Source: Atopomonas sediminilitoris (GTDB taxonomy: Bacteria > Pseudomonadota > Gammaproteobacteria > Pseudomonadales > Pseudomonadaceae). From it: a DNA stretch of 64,000 nt. This document shows positions 34,929-42,769 of the stretch, piece by piece. Within the stretch, counting starts at the first letter, position 1. Every line of letters begins with the position of its first letter. The notes beneath the pieces are model-generated. The model ran no database searches, was not told where the DNA came from, and saw only the letters and a list, made by a program, of their open reading frames with translations. Where the stretch lies: positions 1 to 64,000 of the forward strand of contig NZ_JAKUMM010000002.1 of NCBI RefSeq assembly GCF_022601735.1, written 5' to 3'. The position numbers and the translations under genes are program-made.

Positions 34929-35768
34929 ATGGCTGATTTAGGCCGCTACAACCGTTTAACCATCGCGCGCTTTGCCGAGATTGGTGCCTATTTGAACGAT
35001 GGCCGTGGTAACGAGATTTTGCTGCCCAAGCGCTATCTGCCGCGCGAGCCTGAGCCGGAGCAGGGCGATGCGCTGGACGTGTTTGTGTATCTGGACAGCG
35101 AAGATCGCCCCGTGGCCACCACCGAGCAAGCCAAGGTGCAGGTCGGCGAATTTGCCAGTCTCAAGGTGGTGGAGATCAACAACGTTGGCTTGTTTCTCGA
35201 TTGGGGCCTGAGCAAAGACTTGCTGTTGCCTTACTCGGAAGAAAAGCGCCCGCTCAAAGCCGGCGACTACTGCGTGGTGTATGTCTATCTCGACGCCCAC
35301 ACCGGCCGCCCGACGGCCACGGCCAAGTTGGATCGTTACTTAGATCAGCGTCCGGGCGAGTTTAAGGTCGGCCAAGCGGTAGACATCTTGATCGCCGAGG
35401 CCACCGACCTAGGCTACAAAGCCGTGGTCAACAACCAGCATTGGGGTCTGCTGCACAAGAATGAGTTGTTCAAGTTTGTGCGACGCGGCATGCGCGAAAC
35501 TGCGTACATTCGCGAAGTACGACCGGATGGCAAAATCAGCCTCACCCTGCAACAGCCGGGCCGCGCTGGGGCTGATGCGCTGCAAACGCAAATCCTAGAC
35601 TCACTGGCGGAAAACGGCGGTGTACTGATGCTCAGCGACAAAAGCACGCCGCAGGAAATCGAACAGTGGTTCAAGGTCAGCAAGGGCAGCTTTAAAAAGG
35701 CCATCGGTGGCCTGTATAAGCAGGGCAAGCTGATTATTCACGCTGACCGCATCGAATCGGTGGAATAA
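34929..35768 (+). CDS. CvfB/YitL-type S1-like RNA-binding protein
   Basis: This 279-aa protein has tandem S1-like RNA-binding folds followed by a C-terminal winged helix, the CvfB layout. Characteristic sequence includes GRYNRLTIARFAEIGAYLNDG, LKVVEINNVGLFLDWGLSKDLLLP, a second S1 repeat YKAVVNNQHWGLLHKNELF and the C-terminal KGSFKKAIGGLYKQGKL. CvfB influences virulence-factor expression in Staphylococcus; the function in gammaproteobacteria is unknown. ATG 34929 follows AGAGGA and matches the family start, so the upstream ATG at 34899 is rejected. It is monocistronic. Confidence 0.9.
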   Translation: MADLGRYNRLTIARFAEIGAYLNDGRGNEILLPKRYLPREPEPEQGDALDVFVYLDSEDRPVATTEQAKVQVGEFASLKVVEINNVGLFLDWGLSKDLLLPYSEEKRPLKAGDYCVVYVYLDAHTGRPTATAKLDRYLDQRPGEFKVGQAVDILIAEATDLGYKAVVNNQHWGLLHKNELFKFVRRGMRETAYIREVRPDGKISLTLQQPGRAGADALQTQILDSLAENGGVLMLSDKSTPQEIEQWFKVSKGSFKKAIGGLYKQGKLIIHADRIESVE

Positions 35769-35828
35769 CCGCTAATTTTGTCGCTTAGGTAAACGGGGCT
35801 TACGCAATCACACGGTCGGTTAGAGCGC

Positions 35829-35861
35829 TTTTGTAGTATAACTACGCACCTAACTACAAAA
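35829..35861. promoter_or_regulatory. Candidate operator of the RpiR-family regulator
   Basis: TTTTGTAGT (35829-35837) and ACTACAAAA (35853-35861) are perfect inverted arms. A further ACTAC (35841-35845) makes GTAGT-ATA-ACTAC with the first arm. The site resembles the HexR box pattern TGTARTT...TTACA and lies 20 bases before the regulator's ATG, so autoregulation is likely. Confidence 0.6.
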
Positions 35862-35880
35862 TGACTGTTGAGTCCCGCGA

Positions 35881-36753
35881 ATGACCCCCAACCTGCTTCA
35901 GCACATCGATCAGTGCCGCGCCGAGCTGCGCAAATCTGAGCTTAAAGTCGCCGAGTACGTGCTGCTCGAGGCGGCGCAGGTGGTGCACAGCTCGATGGCT
36001 GAGGTGGCCGACCGCGTGGGGGTTAGCGAGCCCACCATCGTGCGCTTTTGTCGCGCCATTGGCTGTGCAGGCTTTCAGGACTTAAAGCTCAAGCTGGCAC
36101 AAAGCTTGGCCTCGGGAGCCAGTTTTGGGCAGTTCTCCATCAGCGAACAAGACTCGGCGCTGGATTTGTCGCGCAAAATCTTCGACACCACCTTGGCCAC
36201 TTTGGTGGAGGTGCGCGAGCAGCTCGATACCCAAGCCATGGAAAAGGCAATTGCCGCGATTGCCCACGCCAAGCGGGTCGAGTTTTACGGTTTTGGCGCC
36301 TCCGGTGCGGTGGCGGTGGATGCCCAGCACAAGTTCTTTCGTCTGCTGCTGACCAGCGTGGCTTACTCCGACCCGCACATGCAGGCCATGAGCGCGGTGA
36401 CGTTGCAGCCTAACGATGTGGCCATTTGTATCTCGCAGTCGGGGCGCTCCAAGGATTTGCTCACCACCGCCAACGTGGTGCGTGAAACCGGCGCGACCCT
36501 GATCACCTTGTGCCCTGCGCAAACGCCGTTGGGCGATTTGGCGCACATCAACTTGGCCATCAACGTGCACGAGGACACGGATATCTACACGCCGCTAACC
36601 TCGCGTATTGCTCATCTGGTGGTTATCGATGTGCTGGCCATGGGCGTGGCGATGACTCGTGGCCCTGAGCTGGTCAATCACCTCAAGAGTGTTAAGCGCA
36701 GTTTGCGCACGCTGCGGCTGTCCCAGAAATCGCTGAAAAATAACGACGATTAA
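35881..36753 (+). CDS. RpiR/HexR-family transcriptional regulator
   Basis: This 290-aa protein has an N-terminal RpiR helix-turn-helix (VGVSEPTIVRFCRAIGCAGFQDLKLKLAQSL, about residues 45-75) and a C-terminal SIS sugar-phosphate-binding domain (YGFGASGAVAVDAQHKFFRLLLTS and AICISQSGRSKDLL). HexR-type proteins regulate central carbon metabolism in response to Entner-Doudoroff intermediates. The same regulator precedes pycR-pycAB in P. aeruginosa, which supports a link to pyruvate/anaplerotic control. A HexR-like inverted repeat lies in its promoter. It is a HexR-family paralogue and may not be HexR itself, because zwf/edd genes are not adjacent. Confidence 0.9.
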   Translation: MTPNLLQHIDQCRAELRKSELKVAEYVLLEAAQVVHSSMAEVADRVGVSEPTIVRFCRAIGCAGFQDLKLKLAQSLASGASFGQFSISEQDSALDLSRKIFDTTLATLVEVREQLDTQAMEKAIAAIAHAKRVEFYGFGASGAVAVDAQHKFFRLLLTSVAYSDPHMQAMSAVTLQPNDVAICISQSGRSKDLLTTANVVRETGATLITLCPAQTPLGDLAHINLAINVHEDTDIYTPLTSRIAHLVVIDVLAMGVAMTRGPELVNHLKSVKRSLRTLRLSQKSLKNNDD

Positions 36754-36845
36754 CGCCGTCACACAGGCTTCATAGCCCTGTCGCTTAGCCTTCATACGGC
36801 GCTGCCAGTCTTGCTGCAGGATCATCACCGTCAGAGGTAGTGGTT

Positions 36846-37043
36846 ATGCATGGGCGTATCGAGCAGCATTTAGCCGGCAACAGTATTGATGTGCAGAACA
36901 TGGACGCCAAAACGCGGCGCAAGCTCGCGGATAAACGGCGCATGGCCTTTCGTCGCGCTATTGAGCGCCACAGCGAAGAGCAGCGTTTGCAGCGCGAAAC
37001 CTACGATTTTTACTGGGACGAGCCCGGCGTGAGTCGGCACTAA
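36846..37043 (+). CDS. Small hypothetical protein, 65 aa
   Basis: This short highly charged protein has a Lys/Arg-rich middle (MDAKTRRKLADKRRMAFRRA) and a Tyr/Trp-containing tail (YDFYWDEPG). It has no membrane segment or recognised domain. ATG 36846 is preceded by GAGG at suitable distance. Its stop overlaps the convergent pycR stop by 4 bases. It follows the RpiR-family gene after 92 bases and could be transcribed with it. The composition suggests nucleic-acid or protein binding, but no function can be assigned. Confidence 0.55.
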   Translation: MHGRIEQHLAGNSIDVQNMDAKTRRKLADKRRMAFRRAIERHSEEQRLQRETYDFYWDEPGVSRH

Positions 37044-37963
37044 GCCAGTTGCCGCTGCAGGCTTAAACGTTCGCGCTGGCAGAAGCTGTAAAACGCCTCC
37101 GCCACCGGCGACAGGCGTTTTTGTCGGGGGTACAGCAGGCACCAGCTGCGCTTAAAGGGCAGACCTTCAATCGGCAGCTCGCACAGGCTGCCGTTGCTTA
37201 GTTCTTGGCGCACGGCATGGCGTGGCAACAGGGCCAGCCCAAGGCCGGCGAGCACGCCTTCGCGCTGAGCCTCTTGGCTCATCAGCTCCATGCCGTGGCG
37301 GATATGCACGCGCTGCTGCTGGAGAAACTCCTCACAAGCCTTGCGCGTGCCCGAGCCTGGCTCGCGCATTAGCAGCGGGAATTCTTGCAGCGCGCTCAGC
37401 GGCAGACTGGCGGCATGCGTCAGTGCGTGTCCGGCGGGGGCGACCGCAATAATCGGGTTGTCCAGCAGCGGTAAAAACTCAAGCGCCATGTCTTGCGGTG
37501 GCTGGCTCATCAAGGTGAGATCGTCGCGGTTGTCGCCTAAGCGGCGAATCAGTTGCGCGCGATTGGCCACGGCTAAGCTCAACTGCACACCAGGGTGCGC
37601 CGCGCGAAAAGCGGCAAACAAGTGCGGGGTTAAGTACTTGGCGCTGGATTCCACCGCCAGCTGCAGCATGCCCTGTAGTTCGCCGTGCAGCTCTGATAAG
37701 CGCATATCGAGCGCGTGTAGCTGCTCCATTAGGTTGTCGCAGGTGTGCAGCAGAGTCTCGGCGGCAGGGCACAGGTGCAGCTTTTTGCCCACGTAGTCGA
37801 ACAAGGGCTGCCCAATCAATTCCTCCAATTGTTTGATCTGCAGGCTCACGGCCGGTTGGGTGAGTCCCATGATTTCGGCGGCGCGGCTGTAGGAGGCGTG
37901 CTCACACACGGCGCGAAAAATATGCAGCTGCCGGAAGGTCATTCGGGTCAGTTCTTTGCGCAT
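37040..37963 (-). CDS. pycR: LysR-family regulator PycR
   Basis: This 307-aa protein has a typical N-terminal LysR helix-turn-helix (MTFRQLHIFRAVCEHASYSRAAEIMGLTQPAVSLQIKQLE). Its substrate-binding domain follows. It is divergent from pycA, exactly as the LysR gene pycR is in P. aeruginosa, where the product controls pyruvate carboxylase and affects virulence and lipid metabolism. A perfect CATAAG/CTTATG dyad lies in the shared promoter region. An extra six residues precede the conserved MTF start; the ATG at 37945 is an alternative start. Confidence 0.88.
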   Translation of the reverse strand: MRKELTRMTFRQLHIFRAVCEHASYSRAAEIMGLTQPAVSLQIKQLEELIGQPLFDYVGKKLHLCPAAETLLHTCDNLMEQLHALDMRLSELHGELQGMLQLAVESSAKYLTPHLFAAFRAAHPGVQLSLAVANRAQLIRRLGDNRDDLTLMSQPPQDMALEFLPLLDNPIIAVAPAGHALTHAASLPLSALQEFPLLMREPGSGTRKACEEFLQQQRVHIRHGMELMSQEAQREGVLAGLGLALLPRHAVRQELSNGSLCELPIEGLPFKRSWCLLYPRQKRLSPVAEAFYSFCQRERLSLQRQLA

Positions 37964-37997
37964 GGGCTATACCTGATCAATGCGTTGTGCGTGCAAG

Positions 37998-38015
37998 CAT
38001 AAGTGATTGCTTATG
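37998..38015. promoter_or_regulatory. Dyad operator between pycR and pycA
   Basis: CATAAG-TGATTG-CTTATG is a perfect 6-bp dyad, 35 bases from the pycR start and about 120 bases from pycA. This is the usual place for a LysR regulator's binding site. Confidence 0.6.
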
Positions 38016-38071
38016 GCTGATAAAAGAAACATTAATTTTCCTTAATGGCCTGCGCTGCATAAGGTAAATAC

Positions 38072-38091
38072 ACCGCAGGTTCTGCGGTTTT
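38072..38091 (+). promoter_or_regulatory. Hairpin in the pycA leader
   Basis: ACCGCAG / CTGCGGT with a GTT loop is followed by TTTT, 43 bases before the pycA start. It resembles a small terminator or attenuator in the 5' untranslated region. Confidence 0.4.
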
Positions 38092-38133
38092 GTGACTGCA
38101 GGGGCGTGCGCGTCCGGGCTGAGGGAGACACCT

Positions 38134-39549
38134 GTGATCAAGAAGATTCTGATTGCTAACCGTGGCGAGATTGCCGTTCGTATCGTGCGCGCTTGCGCCG
38201 AGATGGGCATTCGCTCGGTGGCTATTTATGCCGATGCCGACCGGCATTCGCTGCACGTTAAGCGGGCTGACGAAGCCTACAGCGTGGGCGAAGACCCGCT
38301 CGAAGGCTATTTGAACCCGCGTAAGCTGGTGAACTTGGCGGTAGAAACCGGCTGTGATGCGCTGCATCCGGGCTACGGTTTTCTGTCCGAGAACGCCGAG
38401 CTGGCAGATATCTGCGCCGAGCGCGGGGTGAAGTTTATTGGCCCCTCGGCGGAAGTGATTCGTCGCATGGGCGATAAAACCGAAGCCCGCCGCAGCATGA
38501 TTGCCGCCGGGGTACCGGTGACCCCCGGCACCGAGGGCAATGTAGCGGACCTGGCCGAAGCACTACGCGAGGCCGATGGCATCGGTTATCCGGTCATGCT
38601 CAAGGCTACCAGCGGTGGCGGCGGGCGCGGTATTCGTCGCTGCAACAGCCGCGAGGAATTAGAGCAGGCTTACCCGCGGGTGATTTCCGAGGCCACCAAG
38701 GCCTTCGGCAGTGCCGAAGTATTCTTGGAAAAGTGCATCGTCAATCCCAAGCATATCGAAGCGCAGATTCTGGCCGACAGTCAGGGCAACGTGGTGCACT
38801 TGTTCGAGCGGGACTGCTCGATTCAGCGGCGCAATCAAAAGCTGATCGAAATTGCCCCCAGCCCCCAGCTGACCCCCGAGCAGCGCGCCTACATTGGCGA
38901 GCAAGCGGTCAAGGCGGCGCAAGCGGTGGGTTATGAGAACGCCGGTACCGTGGAGTTTTTGCTCGCCGAGGGCGAGGTGTACTTCATGGAAATGAACACC
39001 CGCGTGCAGGTGGAACACACCATCACCGAGCAGATCACCGGCATCGATATCGTGCGCGAGCAAATCCGCATCGCTGCGGGCTTGCCGTTATCGTTCAAGC
39101 AAGAAGACGTCAGCTTCCGCGGTTATGCAATTCAGTTCCGCATCAACGCTGAAGATCCGAAAAACAACTTCCTGCCCAGCTTCGGCAAGATCACCCGCTA
39201 TTACGCACCCGGTGGCCCCGGTGTGCGCACCGACACGGCGATCTACACCGGTTACACCATTCCGCCGTATTACGACTCCATGTGTTTGAAGTTGGTGGTC
39301 TGGGCCTTGACCTGGGAAGAAGCGCTTGAGCGTGGCCTGCGTGCCTTGGATGACATGCGCGTGCAAGGGGTGAAAACCACCGCGGCCTACTATCAGGAAA
39401 TCCTGCGTAACGACGAGTTCCGTACCGGCGTGTTTAACACCAGCTTTGTGGAGGCACACCCGGAGCTGCTGGACTATTCGATCAAGCGCAATCCATCGCA
39501 CTTTGCCATTGCTATTGCCACGGCGATTGCCGCGCATGCGGGGCTGTAA
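38134..39549 (+). CDS. pycA: Pyruvate carboxylase subunit A (biotin carboxylase)
   Basis: This 471-aa ATP-grasp enzyme carboxylates biotin with bicarbonate and ATP, the first half-reaction of two-subunit pyruvate carboxylase. GTG 38134 follows GGGAGA and starts VIKKILIANRGEIAVRIVRAC, the family N-terminus. Key segments include the nucleotide-binding loop KATSGGGGRGIRR, EKCIVNPKHIEAQI, LFERDCSIQRRNQKLIE, MEMNTRVQVEHTITE and RINAEDP. Adjacent pycB supplies carboxyltransferase and biotin-carrier parts. The distinction from acetyl-CoA carboxylase AccC rests on length and neighbourhood. Confidence 0.95.
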   Translation: MIKKILIANRGEIAVRIVRACAEMGIRSVAIYADADRHSLHVKRADEAYSVGEDPLEGYLNPRKLVNLAVETGCDALHPGYGFLSENAELADICAERGVKFIGPSAEVIRRMGDKTEARRSMIAAGVPVTPGTEGNVADLAEALREADGIGYPVMLKATSGGGGRGIRRCNSREELEQAYPRVISEATKAFGSAEVFLEKCIVNPKHIEAQILADSQGNVVHLFERDCSIQRRNQKLIEIAPSPQLTPEQRAYIGEQAVKAAQAVGYENAGTVEFLLAEGEVYFMEMNTRVQVEHTITEQITGIDIVREQIRIAAGLPLSFKQEDVSFRGYAIQFRINAEDPKNNFLPSFGKITRYYAPGGPGVRTDTAIYTGYTIPPYYDSMCLKLVVWALTWEEALERGLRALDDMRVQGVKTTAAYYQEILRNDEFRTGVFNTSFVEAHPELLDYSIKRNPSHFAIAIATAIAAHAGL

Positions 39550-39616
39550 GCCACACGACTGTTGCCGCGCGGCACTCGGCTGATCAGCGCCTGCGCCGCT
39601 CAAGGAGATTTGTTTG

Positions 39617-41422
39617 ATGAGCAAGAAAATTAACGTTACCGACACCATCCTGCGCGATGCCCACCAATCGCTGATTGCCACACGCATGCGCTTAGACGAC
39701 ATGTTGCCGATCTGCGACAAGCTGGACAAAATCGGCTACTGGTCGCTGGAAGTGTGGGGTGGGGCCACCTTCGATTCGTGCGTGCGCTTTTTGAAGGAAG
39801 ACCCGTGGGAGCGCCTGCGCAAGCTGCGCGCCGCGCTGCCTAATACGCGCCTGCAAATGTTGCTGCGCGGGCAAAACCTACTCGGCTATCGCCACTACAG
39901 CGATGACGTAGTGAAGTCTTTTGTCGCCAAAGCGGCGGCCAATGGCATCGACGTGTTCCGCGTGTTCGACGCCATGAACGACGTGCGCAACCTGCAAGTG
40001 GCCATTCAAGCGGTCAAGGCCGCCGGTAAGCACGCCCAAGGCACGCTGTGTTACACCACCAGCCCCGTGCACACCGTTGCGGCGTTTGTCGAGCAAGCCA
40101 AAGCCATGCAAGCCATGGGCGTGGACTCGGTCGCGATCAAAGATATGGCCGGTTTGCTGACCCCATTCGCCACCTTTGACTTGGTCAAAGCGCTGAAAGA
40201 CGCCATCGACCTGCCGCTGTTTATCCACAGCCACGATACCGCAGGCCTTGGCAGCATGTGCCAGCTCAAGGCGATTGAGGCCGGTGCCGACAACATCGAC
40301 ACCGCCATCTCGAGCTTTGCTTGGGGCACCAGCCACGCCGGTACCGAGTCGATGGTCGCGGCGCTGCGCGGCACGCCTTATGACACCGGCCTCGACCTTG
40401 AGGCGATTCAAGAGATCGGCCTGTACTTCCATGCGGTGCGTAAGAAGTACCACCAGTATGAAAGCGAGTTCACCGCCGTCGACACCCGCGTACAAATCAA
40501 CCAAGTGCCCGGCGGCATGATGAGTAACTTGGCCAACCAGCTTAAAGAGCAGGGCGCGCTGAACCGCATCAGCGAGGTGTTTGAGGAAATCCCGCGCGTG
40601 CGTGAGGACTTGGGCTTCCCGCCGTTGGTTACGCCGACCTCGCAAATTGTCGGCAGCCAAGCGGTGTTTAACGTGCTGGCCGGCGAGCGTTACAAAACCA
40701 TCACCAACGAGGTCAAGCTGTACCTGCAAGGCCGCTACGGCAAAGCGCCGGGCACCGTGAGCGAGGCGCTGCGCAAGCAAGCCATCGGTAACGAAGAAGT
40801 GATCGACGTGCGTCCAGCCGATCTGCTCAAGCCCGAAATGGCCAAGCTGCGTGAAGAGATCGGTGCACTGGCCAAGAACGAAGAAGACGTGCTGACCTAC
40901 GCCATGTTCCCGGACATCGGCCGTAAGTTCCTTGAAGAACGCGCCGCCGGCACCTTAAAGCCCGAAGCCTTGTTGCCTGAACCCGTAGGCGGCGCCGCCG
41001 CGCCGGCCGCCGAAGGCACGCCGACCGAGTTTGTCATCGATGTGCACGGCGAAAGCTACCGCGTCGACATTACCGGCGTCAGCGTTAAGGGCGATGGCAA
41101 GCGCCACTTCTACCTGAGCCTCGACGGCATGCCCGAAGAAGTCGTGTTCGAGCCGCTCAACAGCTTTATCGCCGGCGGCCCCGGCAAGCGCAAGCAAGCC
41201 ACTGGCCCCGGCCATGTGGCCACCACCATGCCCGGCAACATCGTCGATGTGCTGGTCAAAGAGGGCGACAGCGTCAAGGCTGGCCAAGCGGTGTTGGTCA
41301 CCGAAGCGATGAAGATGGAAACCGAAGTGCAAGCGCCGATCGCCGGTAAAGTCACCGCGGTCCACGTGGCCAAAGGCGACCGGGTGAACCCGGGCGAAGT
41401 ACTGATCGAAATCGAAGCCTAA
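39617..41422 (+). CDS. pycB: Pyruvate carboxylase subunit B (carboxyltransferase + biotin carrier)
   Basis: This 601-aa protein transfers CO2 from carboxybiotin to pyruvate, making oxaloacetate. The N-terminal TIM barrel begins TDTILRDAHQSLIATRMR, and continues with the Zn-ligand region HSHDTAGLGSMCQL and VPGGMMSNL. The C-terminal biotinyl domain has EAMKMETE with the biotin lysine. It is also similar to oxaloacetate decarboxylase alpha (OadA), but no OadB/OadG sodium-pump genes are nearby, and the pycA partner favours pyruvate carboxylase. AAGGAG lies upstream; a TTG at 39614 is a possible alternative start. Confidence 0.94.
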   Translation: MSKKINVTDTILRDAHQSLIATRMRLDDMLPICDKLDKIGYWSLEVWGGATFDSCVRFLKEDPWERLRKLRAALPNTRLQMLLRGQNLLGYRHYSDDVVKSFVAKAAANGIDVFRVFDAMNDVRNLQVAIQAVKAAGKHAQGTLCYTTSPVHTVAAFVEQAKAMQAMGVDSVAIKDMAGLLTPFATFDLVKALKDAIDLPLFIHSHDTAGLGSMCQLKAIEAGADNIDTAISSFAWGTSHAGTESMVAALRGTPYDTGLDLEAIQEIGLYFHAVRKKYHQYESEFTAVDTRVQINQVPGGMMSNLANQLKEQGALNRISEVFEEIPRVREDLGFPPLVTPTSQIVGSQAVFNVLAGERYKTITNEVKLYLQGRYGKAPGTVSEALRKQAIGNEEVIDVRPADLLKPEMAKLREEIGALAKNEEDVLTYAMFPDIGRKFLEERAAGTLKPEALLPEPVGGAAAPAAEGTPTEFVIDVHGESYRVDITGVSVKGDGKRHFYLSLDGMPEEVVFEPLNSFIAGGPGKRKQATGPGHVATTMPGNIVDVLVKEGDSVKAGQAVLVTEAMKMETEVQAPIAGKVTAVHVAKGDRVNPGEVLIEIEA

Positions 41423-41429
41423 GTGTGTG

Positions 41430-41464
41430 GGGCACCCTAGCCACCGTGGCTGGGGTGCCCTTTT
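41430..41464 (+). terminator. Rho-independent terminator after pycB
   Basis: A 14-bp stem, GGGCACCCTAGCCA with TGGCTGGGGTGCCC (one wobble), CCG loop, followed by TTTT. Confidence 0.9.
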
Positions 41465-41490
41465 GCTGATCCGTTAAGAGATAAACTGCG

Positions 41491-42432
41491 ATGGGCCTGT
41501 CCGACCCTGTAGTGCTGTTCTTCTTGCTAGGTTTTACCGCCAGCTTGCTGAAATCTGAGTTAAAGCTGCCGGCCTCCCTCTACGAAACCCTGTCCATTTT
41601 GTTGCTGCTCGCCATTGGCCTAAAAGGCGGCGTCGAGCTGGCCAAGCAAGCCAGCTGGTCGTTGCTTGGGCAAAGTGTGGCCGTGTTGGCCATGGGCGTG
41701 GTGTTGCCCTTGCTGGCGTTCCCGCTGTTGCGCGTGTTTGGCTTTGCCCGTGCCGATGCAGCCAGTTTGGTGGCGCATTACGGCTCGGTCAGCGTGGGCA
41801 CCTTTGCCGTGGCGGTGGCTTATTTGGCCGCGCAAGGCATCGTGTTTGAAGAGTATCTGCCGCTGTTTGTGGTGGTGCTCGAAGTGCCGGCGATCTTGGT
41901 CGGTATCGTTCTGGCCAAGGGCATCCGTCGCGATACCGACTGGAAGGCCCTCGGCCATGAGCTGTTCTTGGGCAAGAGTATCGTGCTGCTGATCGGTGGC
42001 CTGCTGATTGGTTGGATCGCCGGCCCGACGGGGGTTAAACCGCTGGAGCCGTTGTTCTTCACCTTGTTCAAGCCATTGCTCGCGCTGTTTTTGCTGGAGA
42101 TGGGCTTGATCGCGGCCAGTCAGCTGGGCTCACTCAAACGCTATGGCGTGCCGCTGGTGGTGTTTGCCACGCTGATGCCGCTGGTTTCCAGTGTCGCGGG
42201 CGCTGGGCTGGGTGTGGCGCTGGGTTTGTCGGTCGGTGGTGTGGCGATGCTCGCCACGTTGGCTGCCTCGGCCTCCTACATTGCGGTGCCGGCGGCCATG
42301 CGTATGGCCGTGCCCGAGGCCAACCCATCGCTGTCGCTGACTGCCTCGCTCGGCATTACCTTCCCGTTTAACATCGTCATCGGGATTCCCCTTTACCTGC
42401 AGCTGGCCCAGTGGCTGGCCGCCACCCTGTGA
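41491..42432 (+). CDS. sbtA: SbtA-family sodium-dependent bicarbonate transporter
   Basis: SbtA proteins import bicarbonate with sodium across the inner membrane. The 313-aa product has about ten hydrophobic helices in two inverted halves. It starts DPVVLFFLLGFTASLLKSELKLPASLYETLSILLLLAIGLKGG and has an inverted repeat half near LEPLFFTLFKPLLALFLLEMGLIAASQL, both typical of PF05982. It is immediately followed by a PII-like gene, the sbtB position. Placement after pyruvate carboxylase suggests that it supplies bicarbonate for anaplerosis. Activity in heterotrophs is less studied than in cyanobacteria. Confidence 0.9.
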   Translation: MGLSDPVVLFFLLGFTASLLKSELKLPASLYETLSILLLLAIGLKGGVELAKQASWSLLGQSVAVLAMGVVLPLLAFPLLRVFGFARADAASLVAHYGSVSVGTFAVAVAYLAAQGIVFEEYLPLFVVVLEVPAILVGIVLAKGIRRDTDWKALGHELFLGKSIVLLIGGLLIGWIAGPTGVKPLEPLFFTLFKPLLALFLLEMGLIAASQLGSLKRYGVPLVVFATLMPLVSSVAGAGLGVALGLSVGGVAMLATLAASASYIAVPAAMRMAVPEANPSLSLTASLGITFPFNIVIGIPLYLQLAQWLAATL

Positions 42433-42440
42433 GGCTCGCG

Positions 42441-42743
42441 ATGCAAACTCATCAACGCACCCTGCTCACGGTGATCTGCGAAGCCGTGCTGGAGCACAAG
42501 CTCGAACAAGCGCTGGAAAAACTCGGCGCACCCGGTTGGACGATTGCGGATGCCCGCGGTCGTGGCGGGCGCGGCGTGCGCAGTGCCGGCTGGGACACCG
42601 AAGGCAATATCCGCGTCGAAGTCATCTGCAACCGTGAGCTGGCGCAAAACATCGCCGATTATCTGCACGAGCACTACTACGCCAACTTTGCCATGGTGTG
42701 TTACCTGTCGGCGGTTGAGGTGTTTCGCGCCGATAAGTTTTAA
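42441..42743 (+). CDS. PII-like regulator of the bicarbonate transporter (SbtB-like)
   Basis: This 100-aa protein has the PII ferredoxin-like fold pattern. The T-loop region reads DARGRGGRGVRSAGWDTEGNIRVEVICNRE, and the C-terminal helix LAQNIADYLHEHYYANFAMVCYLSAVEVFRADKF matches the SbtB/PII-like family. It lacks the GlnB uridylylation tyrosine motif. SbtB proteins bind adenine nucleotides, including cAMP, and gate SbtA. It starts 8 bases after sbtA behind GAGG, so co-expression is expected. An upstream in-frame ATG at 42411 lies inside sbtA. Confidence 0.88.
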   Translation: MQTHQRTLLTVICEAVLEHKLEQALEKLGAPGWTIADARGRGGRGVRSAGWDTEGNIRVEVICNRELAQNIADYLHEHYYANFAMVCYLSAVEVFRADKF

Positions 42744-42769
42744 CCCAAACGTTGACGCAAGGAGGCAGG

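Noticed and set aside
39878..40780. 300-codon minus-strand frame opposite pycB
   Set aside because: Antisense shadow with low-complexity His/Gly/Val composition and no ribosome-binding site.
39617..41422. Oxaloacetate decarboxylase alpha subunit (oadA) as the primary call
   Set aside because: Sequence similarity is shared, but no OadB/OadG genes are present and pycA lies directly upstream, so pyruvate carboxylase subunit B is preferred.
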